DNA from: Burkholderia sp. S171
Lineage (GTDB): Bacteria; Pseudomonadota; Gammaproteobacteria; Burkholderiales; Burkholderiaceae
Direction of reading: 5' to 3'
Length of the DNA: 64,000 bases
Assembly (NCBI RefSeq): GCF_009766085.1
Contig: NZ_LMUF01000007.1
Location: forward strand, 532,331 to 596,330
Part shown: positions 35,352 to 45,700 of the stretch, piece by piece
Numbering within the stretch: position 1 is the stretch's first letter
Layout of the letters: every line of letters starts with the position of its first letter
The notes under the pieces: generated by a model
Databases searched by the model: none
The model's input: only the letters and a program-made list of their open reading frames with translations
What the model was told of the DNA's origin: nothing
Program-made: the position numbers and the translations under genes

Positions 35352-35699
35352 ATGTCTTATATGTTGCTCATCGCCGAACCGGTTGGACAGCGGGCCGAGC
35401 GTTCGCCAGCCGAGGGCAAGCTTCTCTACGAGAGCATGGTCGAGTTCGGCGCGGAACTGAAAGAACGTGGCTTGCTGATCGCGAGTGAATCGCTGGCAAC
35501 GGGCGGAGTACGTGTCAAGAAGCGCGACGGCCAGGCTAGCCTGATCGACGGACCGTTCGCGGAAGCGAAGGAGATGATCGGCGGGTTCTACATGCTCGAT
35601 TGTGCGACGAAGGAAGAGGCCATCGAGATTGCATCGGCGTGTCCGGCCGCCGAATGGTGCGAGGTCGAGGTGCGCAAGATCGGTCCCTGCTGGGAGTGA
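35352..35699 (+). CDS. YciI/DGPF family protein (first)
   Basis: A 115-residue cytoplasmic protein with AGGAG before the ATG. It has the ferredoxin-like YciI fold: MSYMLLIAEP as first strand, the central motif LIDGPFAEAKEMIGGFYML (the DGPF motif that names the domain) and EWCEVEVRKIG at the end. It is the first of two such proteins preceding a VOC protein and an ECF sigma factor. DGPF proteins are the known genomic companions of ECF42-type sigma factors and may act with them, though their chemistry is unknown. Confidence 0.88.
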   Translation: MSYMLLIAEPVGQRAERSPAEGKLLYESMVEFGAELKERGLLIASESLATGGVRVKKRDGQASLIDGPFAEAKEMIGGFYMLDCATKEEAIEIASACPAAEWCEVEVRKIGPCWE

Positions 35700-35858
35700 T
35701 CTTTTTACGCCACCTCGGTGCGATTGGGTTCGCCTCTACGAGTTAACCCTCGTCAGCTAAAAAATTGTCGATTTCTCCTGCCGTGGTTCGTCGTGGGAAT
35801 GAGAGCGCGTCCAGCGTTCTCGGATTCGCGCCACGACCACACCACGAGGAGAACAACG

Positions 35859-36275
35859 ATGCGATTCATCATCTTGGTCAAGGCGACCGAAAAAACCGAA
35901 GCGGGCATCCTCCCCGAGGGCGCGTTGATCGGCGCGATGGCGACCTACCACGAAGAGCTGGCGAAGGCAGGCGTGCTGCTCGATGCGAACGGTCTCCAGC
36001 CGAGCGCCAAAGGCTGGCGCGTGCGTTACGAGGGTGGCCTGCGCAGCGTGATCGAGGGGCCGTTCGCGGAGACCCGCGAACTGATTGCGGGCTACACGCT
36101 CATCCAGGTGCGTTCACGCGAAGAAGCGATCGAATGGGCACGCCGTTTTCCTTCACCGATGGGCGAGCATGAAAGCGGCGAAATCGAAGTGCGGCAACTG
36201 TTTGAACTGGACGACTTCGGCTCGGGCGAATCGATCGAGCGCTTCCGCGAACTCGAATCAGCGCGGCGCGTTTGA
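35859..36275 (+). CDS. YciI/DGPF family protein (second)
   Basis: The start at 35859 has GAGGAG upstream; the longer open frame is ignored. The 138-residue protein repeats the YciI fold: MRFIILVKATEKTEAG, a middle with VIEGPFAETRELIAGYTLI (EGPF instead of DGPF), and a longer C-terminal tail (IEVRQLFELDDFGSGES) typical of the YCII proteins near ECF sigma factors. It follows the first YciI gene by 159 bases and precedes the VOC gene by 79. Likely part of the same sigma-factor-linked unit. Confidence 0.88.
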   Translation: MRFIILVKATEKTEAGILPEGALIGAMATYHEELAKAGVLLDANGLQPSAKGWRVRYEGGLRSVIEGPFAETRELIAGYTLIQVRSREEAIEWARRFPSPMGEHESGEIEVRQLFELDDFGSGESIERFRELESARRV

Positions 36276-36354
36276 ACGCCGCTTGAATAATCCGAACACA
36301 CTCGCGGAAGCCGGCTAACGCCAGCACCCCGCATTTCTCGAAGGACTATAAAAA

Positions 36355-36786
36355 ATGCATAAGCAAATCTTTGTGAACCTGGCCGTGGCGGACCTGCCGA
36401 AAGCGCGCACGTTTTTCAACGAACTCGGCTTCAGTTTTAATCCGACCTTCAGTAACGATCAGGGCGCGTGCCTGGTCATCGCTGAGAACATCTTCGTGAT
36501 GCTGCTGGTCAAGCCGTTCTTCCAGACCTTCACCACGAAGACGATCATCGACCCGAAACAGCAGGTTGAAGCGCTCACGTGCCTGTCGTGCGAGAGCCGC
36601 GCGGAGGTCGATGGAATCGTGGCCAAGGCCGTGCGCGCAGGCGGCACGACGCCACGGCCGGTGCAGGATCTCGGCTTCATGTATGGCCATGGTTTCGACG
36701 ATCTCGACGGCCATTCATGGGAGTTCGTATATATGGAGCCGAACGCGGACCCGCACGCTGTTTCGAACACGGAGAGCACTCCGTGA
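36355..36786 (+). CDS. VOC/glyoxalase superfamily protein
   Basis: A 143-residue protein with AAGGA upstream. It has a paired beta-alpha-beta VOC fold: IFVNLAVADLPKARTFFNEL, SNDQGACLVIAENIFVMLLV, and the second half ending MYGHGFDDLDGHSWEFVYME. The second module keeps a metal-ligand-like D-GHxWE pattern; the first has no obvious His ligand. Proteins of this type (PhnB/extradiol-like) travel with YciI proteins and ECF sigma factors. Its stop overlaps the sigma-factor start as GTGA, so the two are translationally coupled. Confidence 0.85.
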   Translation: MHKQIFVNLAVADLPKARTFFNELGFSFNPTFSNDQGACLVIAENIFVMLLVKPFFQTFTTKTIIDPKQQVEALTCLSCESRAEVDGIVAKAVRAGGTTPRPVQDLGFMYGHGFDDLDGHSWEFVYMEPNADPHAVSNTESTP

Positions 36787-38096
36787 GCGGAGCTTCCGGC
36801 GAGTCCGGCGGCGGCCAGGAGTCGGCCACGCATCGCGCGATAGAGGCGGTGTGGCGGATGGAATCGGCGAAGGTGATTGCGGTCGTGGCGCGTATGGTGC
36901 GGGACGTGTCGCTCGCCGAGGAGTTTGCGCAGGACGCGTTGATCGCGGCACTTGAGCATTGGCGTGTGGATGGCGTGCCGGACAATCCGGGCGCGTGGCT
37001 CATGACCACGGCGAAGCATCGTGCGCTGGATCGCTTGCGCCAGGATGCCTTGCACGCCCGCAAGCACGAGGAGTTGGGACTCGACATGGATGCGCGCGAG
37101 GAGCACGTCACGCCGGATTTCGTGGATGCGCTGGACGCCGCGCGTGAGGACGATATCGGCGACGATTTGCTGCGGCTCGTGTTCACGGCGTGTCATCCGG
37201 TGCTGTCCGTCGATGCCCGGGTTGCGCTAACGTTGCGGCTGCTCGGCGGCCTGACCACGGATGAGATTGCGCGCGCGTTCCTGCAGCCCGAGCCGACCAT
37301 CGCACAACGGATTGTGCGGGCGAAGCGGACTTTATCGGCGGCACGTGTGCCGTTCGAAGTGCCGAAAGCGGATGCGCGAGCGGCGCGGCTGGCGTCGGTG
37401 CTGGAGGTCATTTACCTGATCTTCAACGAGGGTTATTCGGCGACCGCGGGCGACGACTGGATGCGGCCTTCGTTATGCGATGACGCGTTGCGTCTCGGGC
37501 GGATCTTGGCGGGTTTGACGCCTGAAGAGAGCGAGGTATTTGGGCTCGTCGCGTTGATGGAGATACAGGCGTCCCGGACTCGTGCACGAACCGATGCGAC
37601 CGGGCGGCCGGTCTTGTTGATGGACCAGGACCGCAGCCGATGGGACCTGTTGTTGATCCGTCGCGGCCTCGCTGCATTGGAGCGGTCAGAGGCGTTGAAT
37701 GGCGCACGCGGGCCTTATGCGCTGCAGGGTGCGCTGGCGGCGTGCCATGCGCGTGCACGGCGGGCGGAGGACACGGACTGGGCGCAGATTGTGGCGCTAT
37801 ACGACGCGCTGGCAATGGTGGCGCCATCGCCCGTGGTGGAGCTCAATCGGGCGGTGGCGGTGGGGATGGCGTTTGGCCCGGCGGCGGGGCTGGAGATTGT
37901 CGACGAATTGGGATCGAATGTAGTGCTGAAGAACTACCACTGGCTGCCGAGCGTGAGGGGCGATTTGCTGGCGAAGCTGGGCCGTCGTGAGGAGGCGCGG
38001 GCGGAGTTCGAACGGGCCGCAGGGATGACACGTAATGGGCGGGAGAGGGAGTTGTTGCTTGAGCGGGCGGAGGAGATGAAGGTTGCGCCTGAATGA
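36783..38096 (+). CDS. ECF sigma factor with C-terminal TPR-like extension (ECF42 type)
   Basis: The GTG at 36783 overlaps the preceding stop and has GGAG upstream. The 437-residue protein is far longer than plain ECF factors (about 180). Region 2 spans AVWRMESAKVIAVVARMVRD to GAWLMTTAKHRALDRLR. Region 4 is DARVALTLRLLGGLTTDEIA followed by EPTIAQRIVRAKRTL. The remaining ~230 residues (GYSATAGDDWMRPSLCDDAL; PVVELNRAVAVGMA; GRREEARAEFERAAG) form the helical extension that defines ECF42, which works without an anti-sigma factor. It probably directs transcription of the adjacent YciI genes. It converges with the DeoR gene. Confidence 0.9.
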   Translation: MSGASGESGGGQESATHRAIEAVWRMESAKVIAVVARMVRDVSLAEEFAQDALIAALEHWRVDGVPDNPGAWLMTTAKHRALDRLRQDALHARKHEELGLDMDAREEHVTPDFVDALDAAREDDIGDDLLRLVFTACHPVLSVDARVALTLRLLGGLTTDEIARAFLQPEPTIAQRIVRAKRTLSAARVPFEVPKADARAARLASVLEVIYLIFNEGYSATAGDDWMRPSLCDDALRLGRILAGLTPEESEVFGLVALMEIQASRTRARTDATGRPVLLMDQDRSRWDLLLIRRGLAALERSEALNGARGPYALQGALAACHARARRAEDTDWAQIVALYDALAMVAPSPVVELNRAVAVGMAFGPAAGLEIVDELGSNVVLKNYHWLPSVRGDLLAKLGRREEARAEFERAAGMTRNGRERELLLERAEEMKVAPE

Positions 38097-38163
38097 AGCG
38101 GGCTTACACGGCGGCAAGCTAGCCGGCGGGGCGAAGCGAAAATTCGCAGATAGCCCAACGACC

Positions 38164-38952
38164 CTATAAATCCTGCTCCGCCCCCATAGGCGCAATCTCG
38201 ACCACCACTCGTTCCAGCGCCCGAAATGGCGCCAGCCTGATTTCATCGGCGAGGGTGGTGGTGATCAGGCGCCAGTCGCGCTCCAGCGGTGTCCAGTGCT
38301 GCTGCCGTGCGCGCCCGAGCTTGTCGGCATCGGCCAGCACTACCACACTCGCTGCCCGGCGAATAATGCAGTCCTTCAGATACGCCTGTTCCGCGCTGGC
38401 CTCGCACAAACCAAAATCCGCGGCCACGCCATCCGCCCCGAGAAACGCGAGATCCACGCTCAACCGGCTTAGCACAAGTTCGGCCAGCGGCCCAAGCGTG
38501 CTCATGCTCGATGCCCGCAGATCACCGCCAATCAGCGTGATCCGCATGCCCGGCACGTTGGCAAGCGTCATCACCGCCAGCAGGTTGTTGGTCACCACAT
38601 GCAAGTCACGATGCGCACTCAAATGACGCGCGAGCGCGGCGCACGTCGTGCCGCCGTCGAGCAGCACGGTGTCGCCATCCTTCACATGCAACGCGGCGGC
38701 CTTCGCGATCACTTCCTTCTGTTCCCGCTGCGTCGACTTGCGTTCCTCCAGCGACGCTTCCGGCTCATGCGCACCAACCAGCGCGGTCGCGCCGCCATAC
38801 GTGCGCACGAGACGGCGCTCTTTCGCCAGCATGGTGAGGTCGCGCCGCACCGTCGCCTCCGATACCCCCAGCGCCTCGCTCAACTGCTCTACATTGGCGT
38901 CGCGGGTGAGGACAAGATCGAGGATGGCGCGGTGACGGGCGGATGCTTTCAT
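38164..38952 (-). CDS. DeoR family transcriptional regulator
   Basis: From the ATG at 38952 this is a 262-residue regulator. The N-terminal helix-turn-helix reads RHRAILDLVLTRDANVEQLS and LGVSEATVRRDLTMLAKERR, ending with the DeoR mark TYGGA. The C-terminal sugar-phosphate-sensing domain has DGDTVLLDGGTTCAALARHL, LLAVMTLANVPGMRITLIGG and FLGADGVAADFGLCEAS. Such regulators respond to phosphorylated sugars. It is the last gene behind a kinase and dehydrogenase for four-carbon acid sugars, 79 bases after the dehydrogenase stop, so it likely controls that operon in response to the phosphorylated intermediate. Confidence 0.88.
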   Translation of the reverse strand: MKASARHRAILDLVLTRDANVEQLSEALGVSEATVRRDLTMLAKERRLVRTYGGATALVGAHEPEASLEERKSTQREQKEVIAKAAALHVKDGDTVLLDGGTTCAALARHLSAHRDLHVVTNNLLAVMTLANVPGMRITLIGGDLRASSMSTLGPLAELVLSRLSVDLAFLGADGVAADFGLCEASAEQAYLKDCIIRRAASVVVLADADKLGRARQQHWTPLERDWRLITTTLADEIRLAPFRALERVVVEIAPMGAEQDL

Positions 38953-39031
38953 CGGTGAATGCTCATGCTTGATAACAAGGCCGCCGATGTTACACGAGCG
39001 CGTCTGCCGTCCTGCTGATCCGCCGATCCAA

Positions 39032-40033
39032 TCACCCGCGCCGTGTCGCGAGTTCCGCGCCCTGACGCAGCGCTTCGAGCAGGCTGCGTTCATCGGCTAT
39101 CCCTTTGCCCGCGATATCAAACGCCGTCCCATGATCCACCGACGTGCGGATCACTTCCAGCCCGACCGTCACGTTCACGCCCGCCTCGAGCCCGAGCACC
39201 TTGACCGGACCATGTCCCTGATCGTGATACATCGCGACCACAAGATCGAAGTCGCCGCGGCCGGCGCGAAAAAAGAGCGTGTCGGCGGGCAGGGGACCGG
39301 TGACATCGAGTCCGCGTTCCTGCAGGATCTTGACAGCCGGGATGATCTTTTCTTCTTCCTCGCCATAACCGAACAAGCCGTTTTCGCCCGCGTGCGGGTT
39401 GATGCCGCACACGCCAATACGTGGCTTCGCAATCCCCGCTTTCACCAGCGTCGCATTACCGCGCTCGATGGTGCGCTGCACGAGGCCGGGCTCGATCTTC
39501 CTGATCGCATCGATGATGCCGATATGCGTCGTCACATGAATCACGCGCAGTTGCGGCGCGACCAGCATCATCGAGACTTCCTTCACGCCCGTCAGATGCG
39601 CGAGCATTTCCGTGTGGCCCGGAAACTTGTGACCGCCCGCGTGCAGCGCTTCCTTGTTGAGCGGCGCGGTGCAGATCGCATCGATCTGCTGCGATTGCGC
39701 CAGTTCCACGGCACGCGCGATGTACTGATACGCGGCATCGCCGGCCACTGCCGAGAGCTGGCCGAAGGGCAAGTCATCGGGGATCAGGTTCAAGTCGATG
39801 CAATCGATGATGCCCGTCTCATACTTCGCTTCCGTCGCATCCTTGATGCGGCGAATTTTCGCGTTGCCGTGCACGATCTCATTGGCTTGCTCGAGGCGGC
39901 GTGCGTCGCCGATCACGAGCGGACGGCATTGCTCGTAGACCACTTTGTGCGTGAGACTCTTGACGACGATCTCGGGACCGACGCCGGATGCATCGCCCAT
40001 CGTGATGCCGATTACGGGGAGAGTGTTGCTCAT
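39032..40033 (-). CDS. pdxA2: PdxA2-type 4-phospho-D-threonate/erythronate 3-dehydrogenase
   Basis: Starting at 40033 (MSNTLPVIG) this 333-residue protein belongs to the PdxA family: GITMGDASGVGPEIVVKSL at the start, the metal-site HKFPGHTEML, a second His region (VTTHIGIIDAI), GINPHAGENGLFG, and MYHDQGHGPVKVLG. Biosynthetic PdxA oxidises 4-phosphohydroxy-L-threonine for vitamin B6. The PdxA2 branch, found next to DUF1537 kinases, oxidises 4-phospho-D-threonate or -erythronate, which then decarboxylates to dihydroxyacetone phosphate. The adjacent kinase and permease place this gene in the catabolic branch. Residue-level discrimination between the two was not possible here. Confidence 0.85.
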   Translation of the reverse strand: MSNTLPVIGITMGDASGVGPEIVVKSLTHKVVYEQCRPLVIGDARRLEQANEIVHGNAKIRRIKDATEAKYETGIIDCIDLNLIPDDLPFGQLSAVAGDAAYQYIARAVELAQSQQIDAICTAPLNKEALHAGGHKFPGHTEMLAHLTGVKEVSMMLVAPQLRVIHVTTHIGIIDAIRKIEPGLVQRTIERGNATLVKAGIAKPRIGVCGINPHAGENGLFGYGEEEEKIIPAVKILQERGLDVTGPLPADTLFFRAGRGDFDLVVAMYHDQGHGPVKVLGLEAGVNVTVGLEVIRTSVDHGTAFDIAGKGIADERSLLEALRQGAELATRRG

Positions 40034-40106
40034 GATGATTGGTTGAACTCCGTGTAAGTGGGGGCGCTCTGAGGCGAGATGCTTACTGTGTTCGCGCTCG
40101 CGGGCG

Positions 40107-41420
40107 TTAATGTGTGTTGGTGGCCGCGTCGGACGTTCGCAATGTCGGCTGTGCAGGCTGCGGCAGTCTCTGCAAATGCTCCCACGCGCCGAAAAGCGCA
40201 TGCTCGCTGCCGAATGCACCGGCCTTGGTGACAATGGCGGGACGTGCCGCATGCCGCCCGCAAGGTCGCGCTACCGCGACGCCTGCTTCGATTTCCGACA
40301 GCAAATCGAGGCTATCGATACCGGCTGCGCTCAGCATCGCGCGGGCGGTTTCGCCGCCGGTCGCGATCAAGCCGCCGACATGCCTGAAATGCGGCGTCAC
40401 CAGCGCGGCGAGCGAGGTAGACAGGTGCGCGCCTTCGGCTGGATCGAAGGCATCGTCCCGGCCGATGCGCACCAGCAAGTCGAGGTGCCGCTCCAGATAA
40501 TCGCCAATCTTCGACTGCCACGCGCGCCAGTCCGCGTGCTCGCTGCCTACCCGCAAGACCGCAGGCGGCACGATCAGTTCGCTCACACGGGCACGCTCGC
40601 GCAGCATCGCGCATTGGCGTTCGGACACGGCCGACAGGCTGCCGACCAGGACCAGGATCGCGCCTTCCTGCTTCTCGTGGACGACGGCCTCGCGGGGCGG
40701 CGCATCGAAGAGATCGGGCAGCGACGCCAGTTCGCGTGCAAGTCCGCCCGATCCGACCCAGAACAACGGGTGCTCGAACGGGTCGAGTAGCGTGGTGGCT
40801 TGTGCGAGCCGTTGCAGGTCGCCGCCGCTATGGGCATCGACGATCAACGCTTGCACGCCTTGCGCGGCGGTTGCCTTGATCCTGTGCAGCAGCGCGTTGA
40901 TGTTGCCGCGCAAGGCATCCACATCGATGGACTCGCAGCGCAAGCCCGCTTCCTCAAGCATCGTCCTGACATTCGCAGGCCTGCCGGCGTTTTCCAGCTT
41001 CCACGTGTCCGTGTTTTCCAGCGGTTCGCCATGCACCAGCACGCGAGCCTGGTGCAGCGTGCGGCCGGTCGCGGGAAACGAAGGCGCGACAATCGCCAGT
41101 CCAGCGAGCGGTTGCAACGCGGCCACTTCAGCCGTCCAGTTGCCGCGCAACGTCGAATCGATTTTCTTGTATAAGCGCCGCCCGGGCGCGCTCAACGCGT
41201 TGAATGCATCGGCGGTGCGCTGCGCCGCGTCTTGCGGCGAGAGGCGGCGCGTGTCGGTATCGGCAGCGATGACGTCAACGTTGTCCTCTGCCGCAGTGCC
41301 CATCACGCCCGATGTCGCAAGCGTCACGACCGTGCGCCGTCCCGCACCGGCGAACGCGATGGCGCAGTCGGCTGCGCCGGAGAGATCGTCGGCGACGATC
41401 AGCATGCTGCGGATGTTCAT
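40107..41420 (-). CDS. dtnK: Four-carbon acid sugar kinase (DUF1537; D-threonate or D-erythronate kinase)
   Basis: The start at 41420 overlaps the permease stop as ATGA. The 437-residue protein has the two DUF1537 domains. The N-terminal substrate domain carries [19 protein letters not shown] and [16 protein letters not shown]. The C-terminal nucleotide domain carries [27 protein letters not shown] and [14 protein letters not shown]. Members phosphorylate C4 acid sugars at O4: DtnK uses D-threonate and DenK D-erythronate. The partner PdxA2 follows after 73 bases and a KdgT-type permease precedes, matching the published catabolic gene sets. The symbol reflects this context; the exact substrate needs an assay. 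Confidence 0.85.
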   Translation of the reverse strand: MNIRSMLIVADDLSGAADCAIAFAGAGRRTVVTLATSGVMGTAAEDNVDVIAADTDTRRLSPQDAAQRTADAFNALSAPGRRLYKKIDSTLRGNWTAEVAALQPLAGLAIVAPSFPATGRTLHQARVLVHGEPLENTDTWKLENAGRPANVRTMLEEAGLRCESIDVDALRGNINALLHRIKATAAQGVQALIVDAHSGGDLQRLAQATTLLDPFEHPLFWVGSGGLARELASLPDLFDAPPREAVVHEKQEGAILVLVGSLSAVSERQCAMLRERARVSELIVPPAVLRVGSEHADWRAWQSKIGDYLERHLDLLVRIGRDDAFDPAEGAHLSTSLAALVTPHFRHVGGLIATGGETARAMLSAAGIDSLDLLSEIEAGVAVARPCGRHAARPAIVTKAGAFGSEHALFGAWEHLQRLPQPAQPTLRTSDAATNTH

Positions 41421-42421
41421 CGCGTGGCCTCGTTCTGGACTTTCTGCACGGTACGGCGCTCTTCGGCCCGGGCGTTCACGCGTTTGGCGACTGCCGCCGT
41501 CAGAATGGGCGACACAATAGCAGTCACCACCACGCACGCCGCGACCAGCAGTGTCGCGCTTTTCGCGGCTTCCGCGTAGACCGGATTCGCCGCCGCGATC
41601 AGCGCGGGAACCGCCGCCGCATTACCCGCCGTATTGGCCGCCGCCACGCCGGCCACGCCCGTGCCACCCGTCAGGCGGTCAGTGAAATACAGGGGGATTC
41701 CCGTCACGACCACCACCGCCAGTCCCAATCCGATGCCAAGCAGGCCCGCTTGCCACACTTTGTGCAGGTCAAGACTCGCCCCCAGCGCAAGCGCGAAGAA
41801 CGGGATCATGACCGGCACGGCGCGCGCAAGGAAGTCGCGCATTTCGCGATCCAGATTGCCCAGCAGCATGCCGACCGCGAGCGGCAGGATGCTGCCGACC
41901 AGCGTAGGCCACGGAAACGCGGCGAGGCCCGCCACGCCGAGCGTGACCATCGTGAGAAACGGTCCGGATTCCAGCGACATGATCGTGTACGCGCCCACAT
42001 CTTCGGACTTCCCGTATTGCCCCATCAGCGCCATGTAGAGGCCGCCGTTGGTGTCGTTCATCGCGGCGACCACGGCCAATGTCGAGATGCCGGCGAACAA
42101 GCCCGAAGAAATGGGCTGCTCCCCAAGGAAATGTCCCATCACGAACCCTACGACAATCGCCGAGCCGATCTTCGCCGCGAACAACGCGCCGCCTTTCTTC
42201 AGCAGATAGGGCGTCGCCTTGACGTTGATGCTCGCACCCATACATACATAGAACACAGCCAGGATCGGCAGCGCGCCGGTGAATAATGCGCTGGTGAACG
42301 AGCCGAAGAACTTCGGCATGCCGGGCAAGAATGTCGCGACTAACGAGCCGATAAGCAAGGGCACGATCATCATGCCGCCGGGAACACGCTCGATCGAGCG
42401 CTTGATAGGAAGCTGGGCCAT
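41417..42421 (-). CDS. 2-keto-3-deoxygluconate permease family transporter (KdgT type)
   Basis: AGGAGA lies five bases before the ATG at 42421. The 334-residue protein has ten hydrophobic segments and the KdgT landmarks [60 protein letters not shown], and [20 protein letters not shown]. KdgT imports 2-keto-3-deoxygluconate in enterobacteria. Because the next two genes are a DUF1537 kinase and PdxA2, this member probably imports a four-carbon sugar acid instead. It is the first gene of the operon, with a 295-base control region before the divergent helicase gene. Confidence 0.88.
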   Translation of the reverse strand: MAQLPIKRSIERVPGGMMIVPLLIGSLVATFLPGMPKFFGSFTSALFTGALPILAVFYVCMGASINVKATPYLLKKGGALFAAKIGSAIVVGFVMGHFLGEQPISSGLFAGISTLAVVAAMNDTNGGLYMALMGQYGKSEDVGAYTIMSLESGPFLTMVTLGVAGLAAFPWPTLVGSILPLAVGMLLGNLDREMRDFLARAVPVMIPFFALALGASLDLHKVWQAGLLGIGLGLAVVVVTGIPLYFTDRLTGGTGVAGVAAANTAGNAAAVPALIAAANPVYAEAAKSATLLVAACVVVTAIVSPILTAAVAKRVNARAEERRTVQKVQNEATR

Positions 42422-42530
42422 ACGGGTCTCCTGTTTGACGAGCGAATCCGAGTTCAATGCTCGAATCGATCACGTGTTTGATTGAAGCAGTCAAAAAGAA
42501 GTGTAATCCCGTCCCACGAAATGCGCAAAT

Positions 42531-42557
42531 TGATCGTTTTTATGATCGATCTGATCA
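42531..42557. promoter_or_regulatory. Three phased TGATC repeats, candidate DeoR operator
   Basis: TGATCG (42531), TGATCGA (42543) and TGATCAT (42552) fall within 27 bases, about 110 bases before the permease start on the minus strand. DeoR-family proteins bind repeated short sites, so these are candidates for the operon's own regulator. The remainder of 42422-42716 also serves the divergent helicase gene. Confidence 0.35.
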
Positions 42558-42716
42558 TTTGGCTGAAAGTGACGCACCGGTCGTTCAAGCATTGATGTGC
42601 TCGCTCGATAGCTACGCCAGCAAAAAACACACCGTCGCCGGGCGGCTGCGGCGCATCGTTCCTCGTGCGCGGACCGCGCTCGAACATGCTTTGCCCGCAG
42701 CTAATAAACTAGCGAT

Positions 42717-45700
42717 ATGACCGCTGCAAAATCATCGACTTCCAATCCGCTCGACAGCTTCCATCCGGCCGTCGCGGCGTGGTTCAACCGGCATTTCCCT
42801 TCGCCCACGGAGGCGCAAGCGCGGGCCTGGCCGCTGATCAAGGCCCGTACGTCAACGCTCGTGGCCGCGCCGACCGGCTCGGGCAAGACGTTGACTGCGT
42901 TCCTGGCCGAGATCGATGAACTGGTCCGGGAAGGGCTGGCTAGCGCCCACCCGCTGCCCAACGAAACGACCGTGGTCTACGTGTCGCCGCTCAAGGCGCT
43001 GTCCAACGATATCCGCGTGAACTTGCAGGAACCGCTCGCCGGCATCTCGGCTGAACTCGAGCGGCTGGGACTTCCTCCCGTCGAGATTCGCGCCGCGGTG
43101 CGCACCGGCGACACCACGCAACAAGAGCGCAACGCGGTCAAAAAGCGGCCGCCGCATATCCTCGTCACCACGCCGGAATCGCTTTACGTGCTGCTCAGTT
43201 CCGATTCCGGCCGGGCGATGTTATCGACGGTGCGTACGGTGATCGTCGATGAAATCCATGCAGTCGCCGGCAACAAACGCGGCGCCCATCTCGCGCTTAG
43301 TCTTGAACGCCTGGACGCGTTGTGCATTGAACATAAGCACGAAGCGCCGGTGCGGATCGGGTTATCGGCGACCCAAAAGCCGATCGAACTTGTCGCGGAA
43401 TTCCTCACGGGTAAGCGCCCATGTTCGATCGTCGATGTCGGCCATGTGAGGAAGCGCGACCTCGCGCTGGAACTTCCGCCTATCCCGCTTGAAGCCATCA
43501 TGTCGAACGATGTGCGCGAGCGTGTCTACGACCGCCTTGCCGATCTGATCGCACAGCACCGCACCACGCTCGTGTTCGTGAACACGCGCCGGATGGCCGA
43601 GCGTGTCGCGCGCCATCTCACCGAGCGGCTCGGCAAGCCCGCCGTCGCGGCCCATCACGGCAGCCTGGCAAAAGAGCAACGGCTGGATGCCGAGCAGCGG
43701 CTCAAGCGCGGAGAGTTACAGGTGCTGATTGCAACGGCTTCGCTCGAACTTGGGATTGATATCGGCGACGTGGAGCTGGTCTGTCAACTCGGTTCGCCGG
43801 GCTCGATCGGCGGTTTCCTGCAGCGTGTCGGGCGCTCGGGGCATCAGGTAATCGGTACGCCGAAAGGGCGGCTCTTTCCTGAGTCGCGCGACGATCTCAT
43901 CGAATGTGCGGCGCTGCTCGATTGCGTGGCGCGTGGTGAACTCGACGTGCTGCATATTCCTCAAGCACCGCTCGATGTTCTCGCCCAGCAGATCGCCGCC
44001 GAAGTGGCGTGCCGCGAGTGGAGCGAGGACGCGCTCTTCGAACTCGTGCGTCGTGCGATGCCGTATGGGTCGCTTGATCGGTCGCAGTACGACGCAGTTA
44101 TTCGTATGCTCGCTGAGGGCTATACGAGTCGGCGCGGCGTGCGCGGGGCTTACGTGCACCGGGACGCGGTGACGCATAGTTTGCGCGGCCGGCGGGGTGG
44201 CAGGCTGACGGCGGTGACATCGGGTGGAGCGATTCCAGACAACGCCGATTTCGCCGTGCTGCTCGAACCGCAAGGTTTGCAGATAGGCACCGTCAACGAG
44301 GATTTCGCGGTCGAAAGCCTCGCCGGTGACGTGTTCCAGCTCGGCAATGCGTCGTACAAGATCCTGCGCGTGGAGGGTGGCCGAGTGCGCGTGGAAGACG
44401 CGCACGGCCAGCCGCCGAACATTCCGTTCTGGCTCGGAGAAGCGCCGGGGCGGACCAATGAATTGTCGGCGGCAATCGCGCGTTTGCATGCGCAAGTGGA
44501 CGCTTGGCTGAGCGATTATCCGGTCGACAAAACGATTCTCCTGCTCGCAGAGACAACCGGTATTGGCGAGGAAGCGGCACGTCAAATAGTTGATTATCTG
44601 GCGCGCTCGCGATCCGCGCTCTCCGTTTTGCCCACGCAGGACGTGCTGGTCATGGAGCGTTTCTTCGATGCCTCCGGCGGCACGCAACTTGTCATTCATG
44701 CGCCCTTCGGCAGCCGGGTGAACCGTGCGTGGGGCCTCGCGCTGCGCAAGCGTTTTTGCCGCACGTTCAACTTCGAATTGCAGGCTGCGGCGACCGAGGA
44801 CGCAATCGTGCTGTCGCTGACCGGTAGCCACAGTTTTCCACTCGATGAAGTCTGGCGTTACCTCCATTCCAATACCGCGGAACACATGCTGATCCAGGCG
44901 CTGCTCGATGCACCGCTGTTCGGCGTGCGCTGGCGCTGGAACGCGACCAACGCGCTTGCGTTGCCGCGTTACGCGGGCGGTCGCCGGGTCGCGCCGCAAT
45001 TGCAGCGCATGAAAAGCGAGGATTTGCTCTCGACGGTATTCCCCGACCAGGTGGCGTGCGTCGAAAACGTTGTGGGCGAGCGTGACGTGCCGCGCCATCC
45101 GCTGGTCGATCAGACGATCGACGATTGTCTGCACGACGCCATGGATTGCGATGCGTGGCTCGCGCTGTTAAGGCGCATAGAAAGCGGCAATGTGCGGCTC
45201 GTCACGCGCGATTTGCCCGCGCCGTCACCGCTGGCGGCGGAGGTTTTATCGGCGCGTCCTTACGCCTTTCTCGACGATGCCCCTATCGAGGAACGCCGCA
45301 CCCAGGCCGTGCTTGCGCGAGGCTGGACCGATCCGCAATCGAGCGATGACCTGGGTGCGCTCGATGCCGATGCTATTGCGGGCGTGCGCGAAGAAGCGTG
45401 GCCAACCGTTTGCAACGCCGATGAAATGCACGAGGCGCTCTCGGGGCTTTCGTGCATCACCGACACGGAGTCGCAAGCCAACGATGGCTGGCCGGCGTGG
45501 CTTCAACAGCTCGCGGCCTCCGGGCGTGCGACGCGTTTGCAGGTGACATCGACGGATGGGTTATGGGTGCCGGTCGAACGCCTGACATGCTTGCGCGCGG
45601 TTCATCCGGTTGCATCAATGCAGCCGCCGCTGAACCCGCTGCCCGGATTCGACGAAGCGTGGACCGAAGACGATGCGCTCGTCGATATCGTGCGCGCCCG

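Noticed and set aside
39032..40033. Biosynthetic PdxA for vitamin B6
   Set aside because: The neighbouring DUF1537 kinase, sugar-acid permease and DeoR regulator point to the catabolic PdxA2 branch, although the fold alone does not decide.
43716..45134. 472-codon open frame on the minus strand
   Set aside because: Lies opposite the Lhr-type helicase, which has continuous motifs through this interval.
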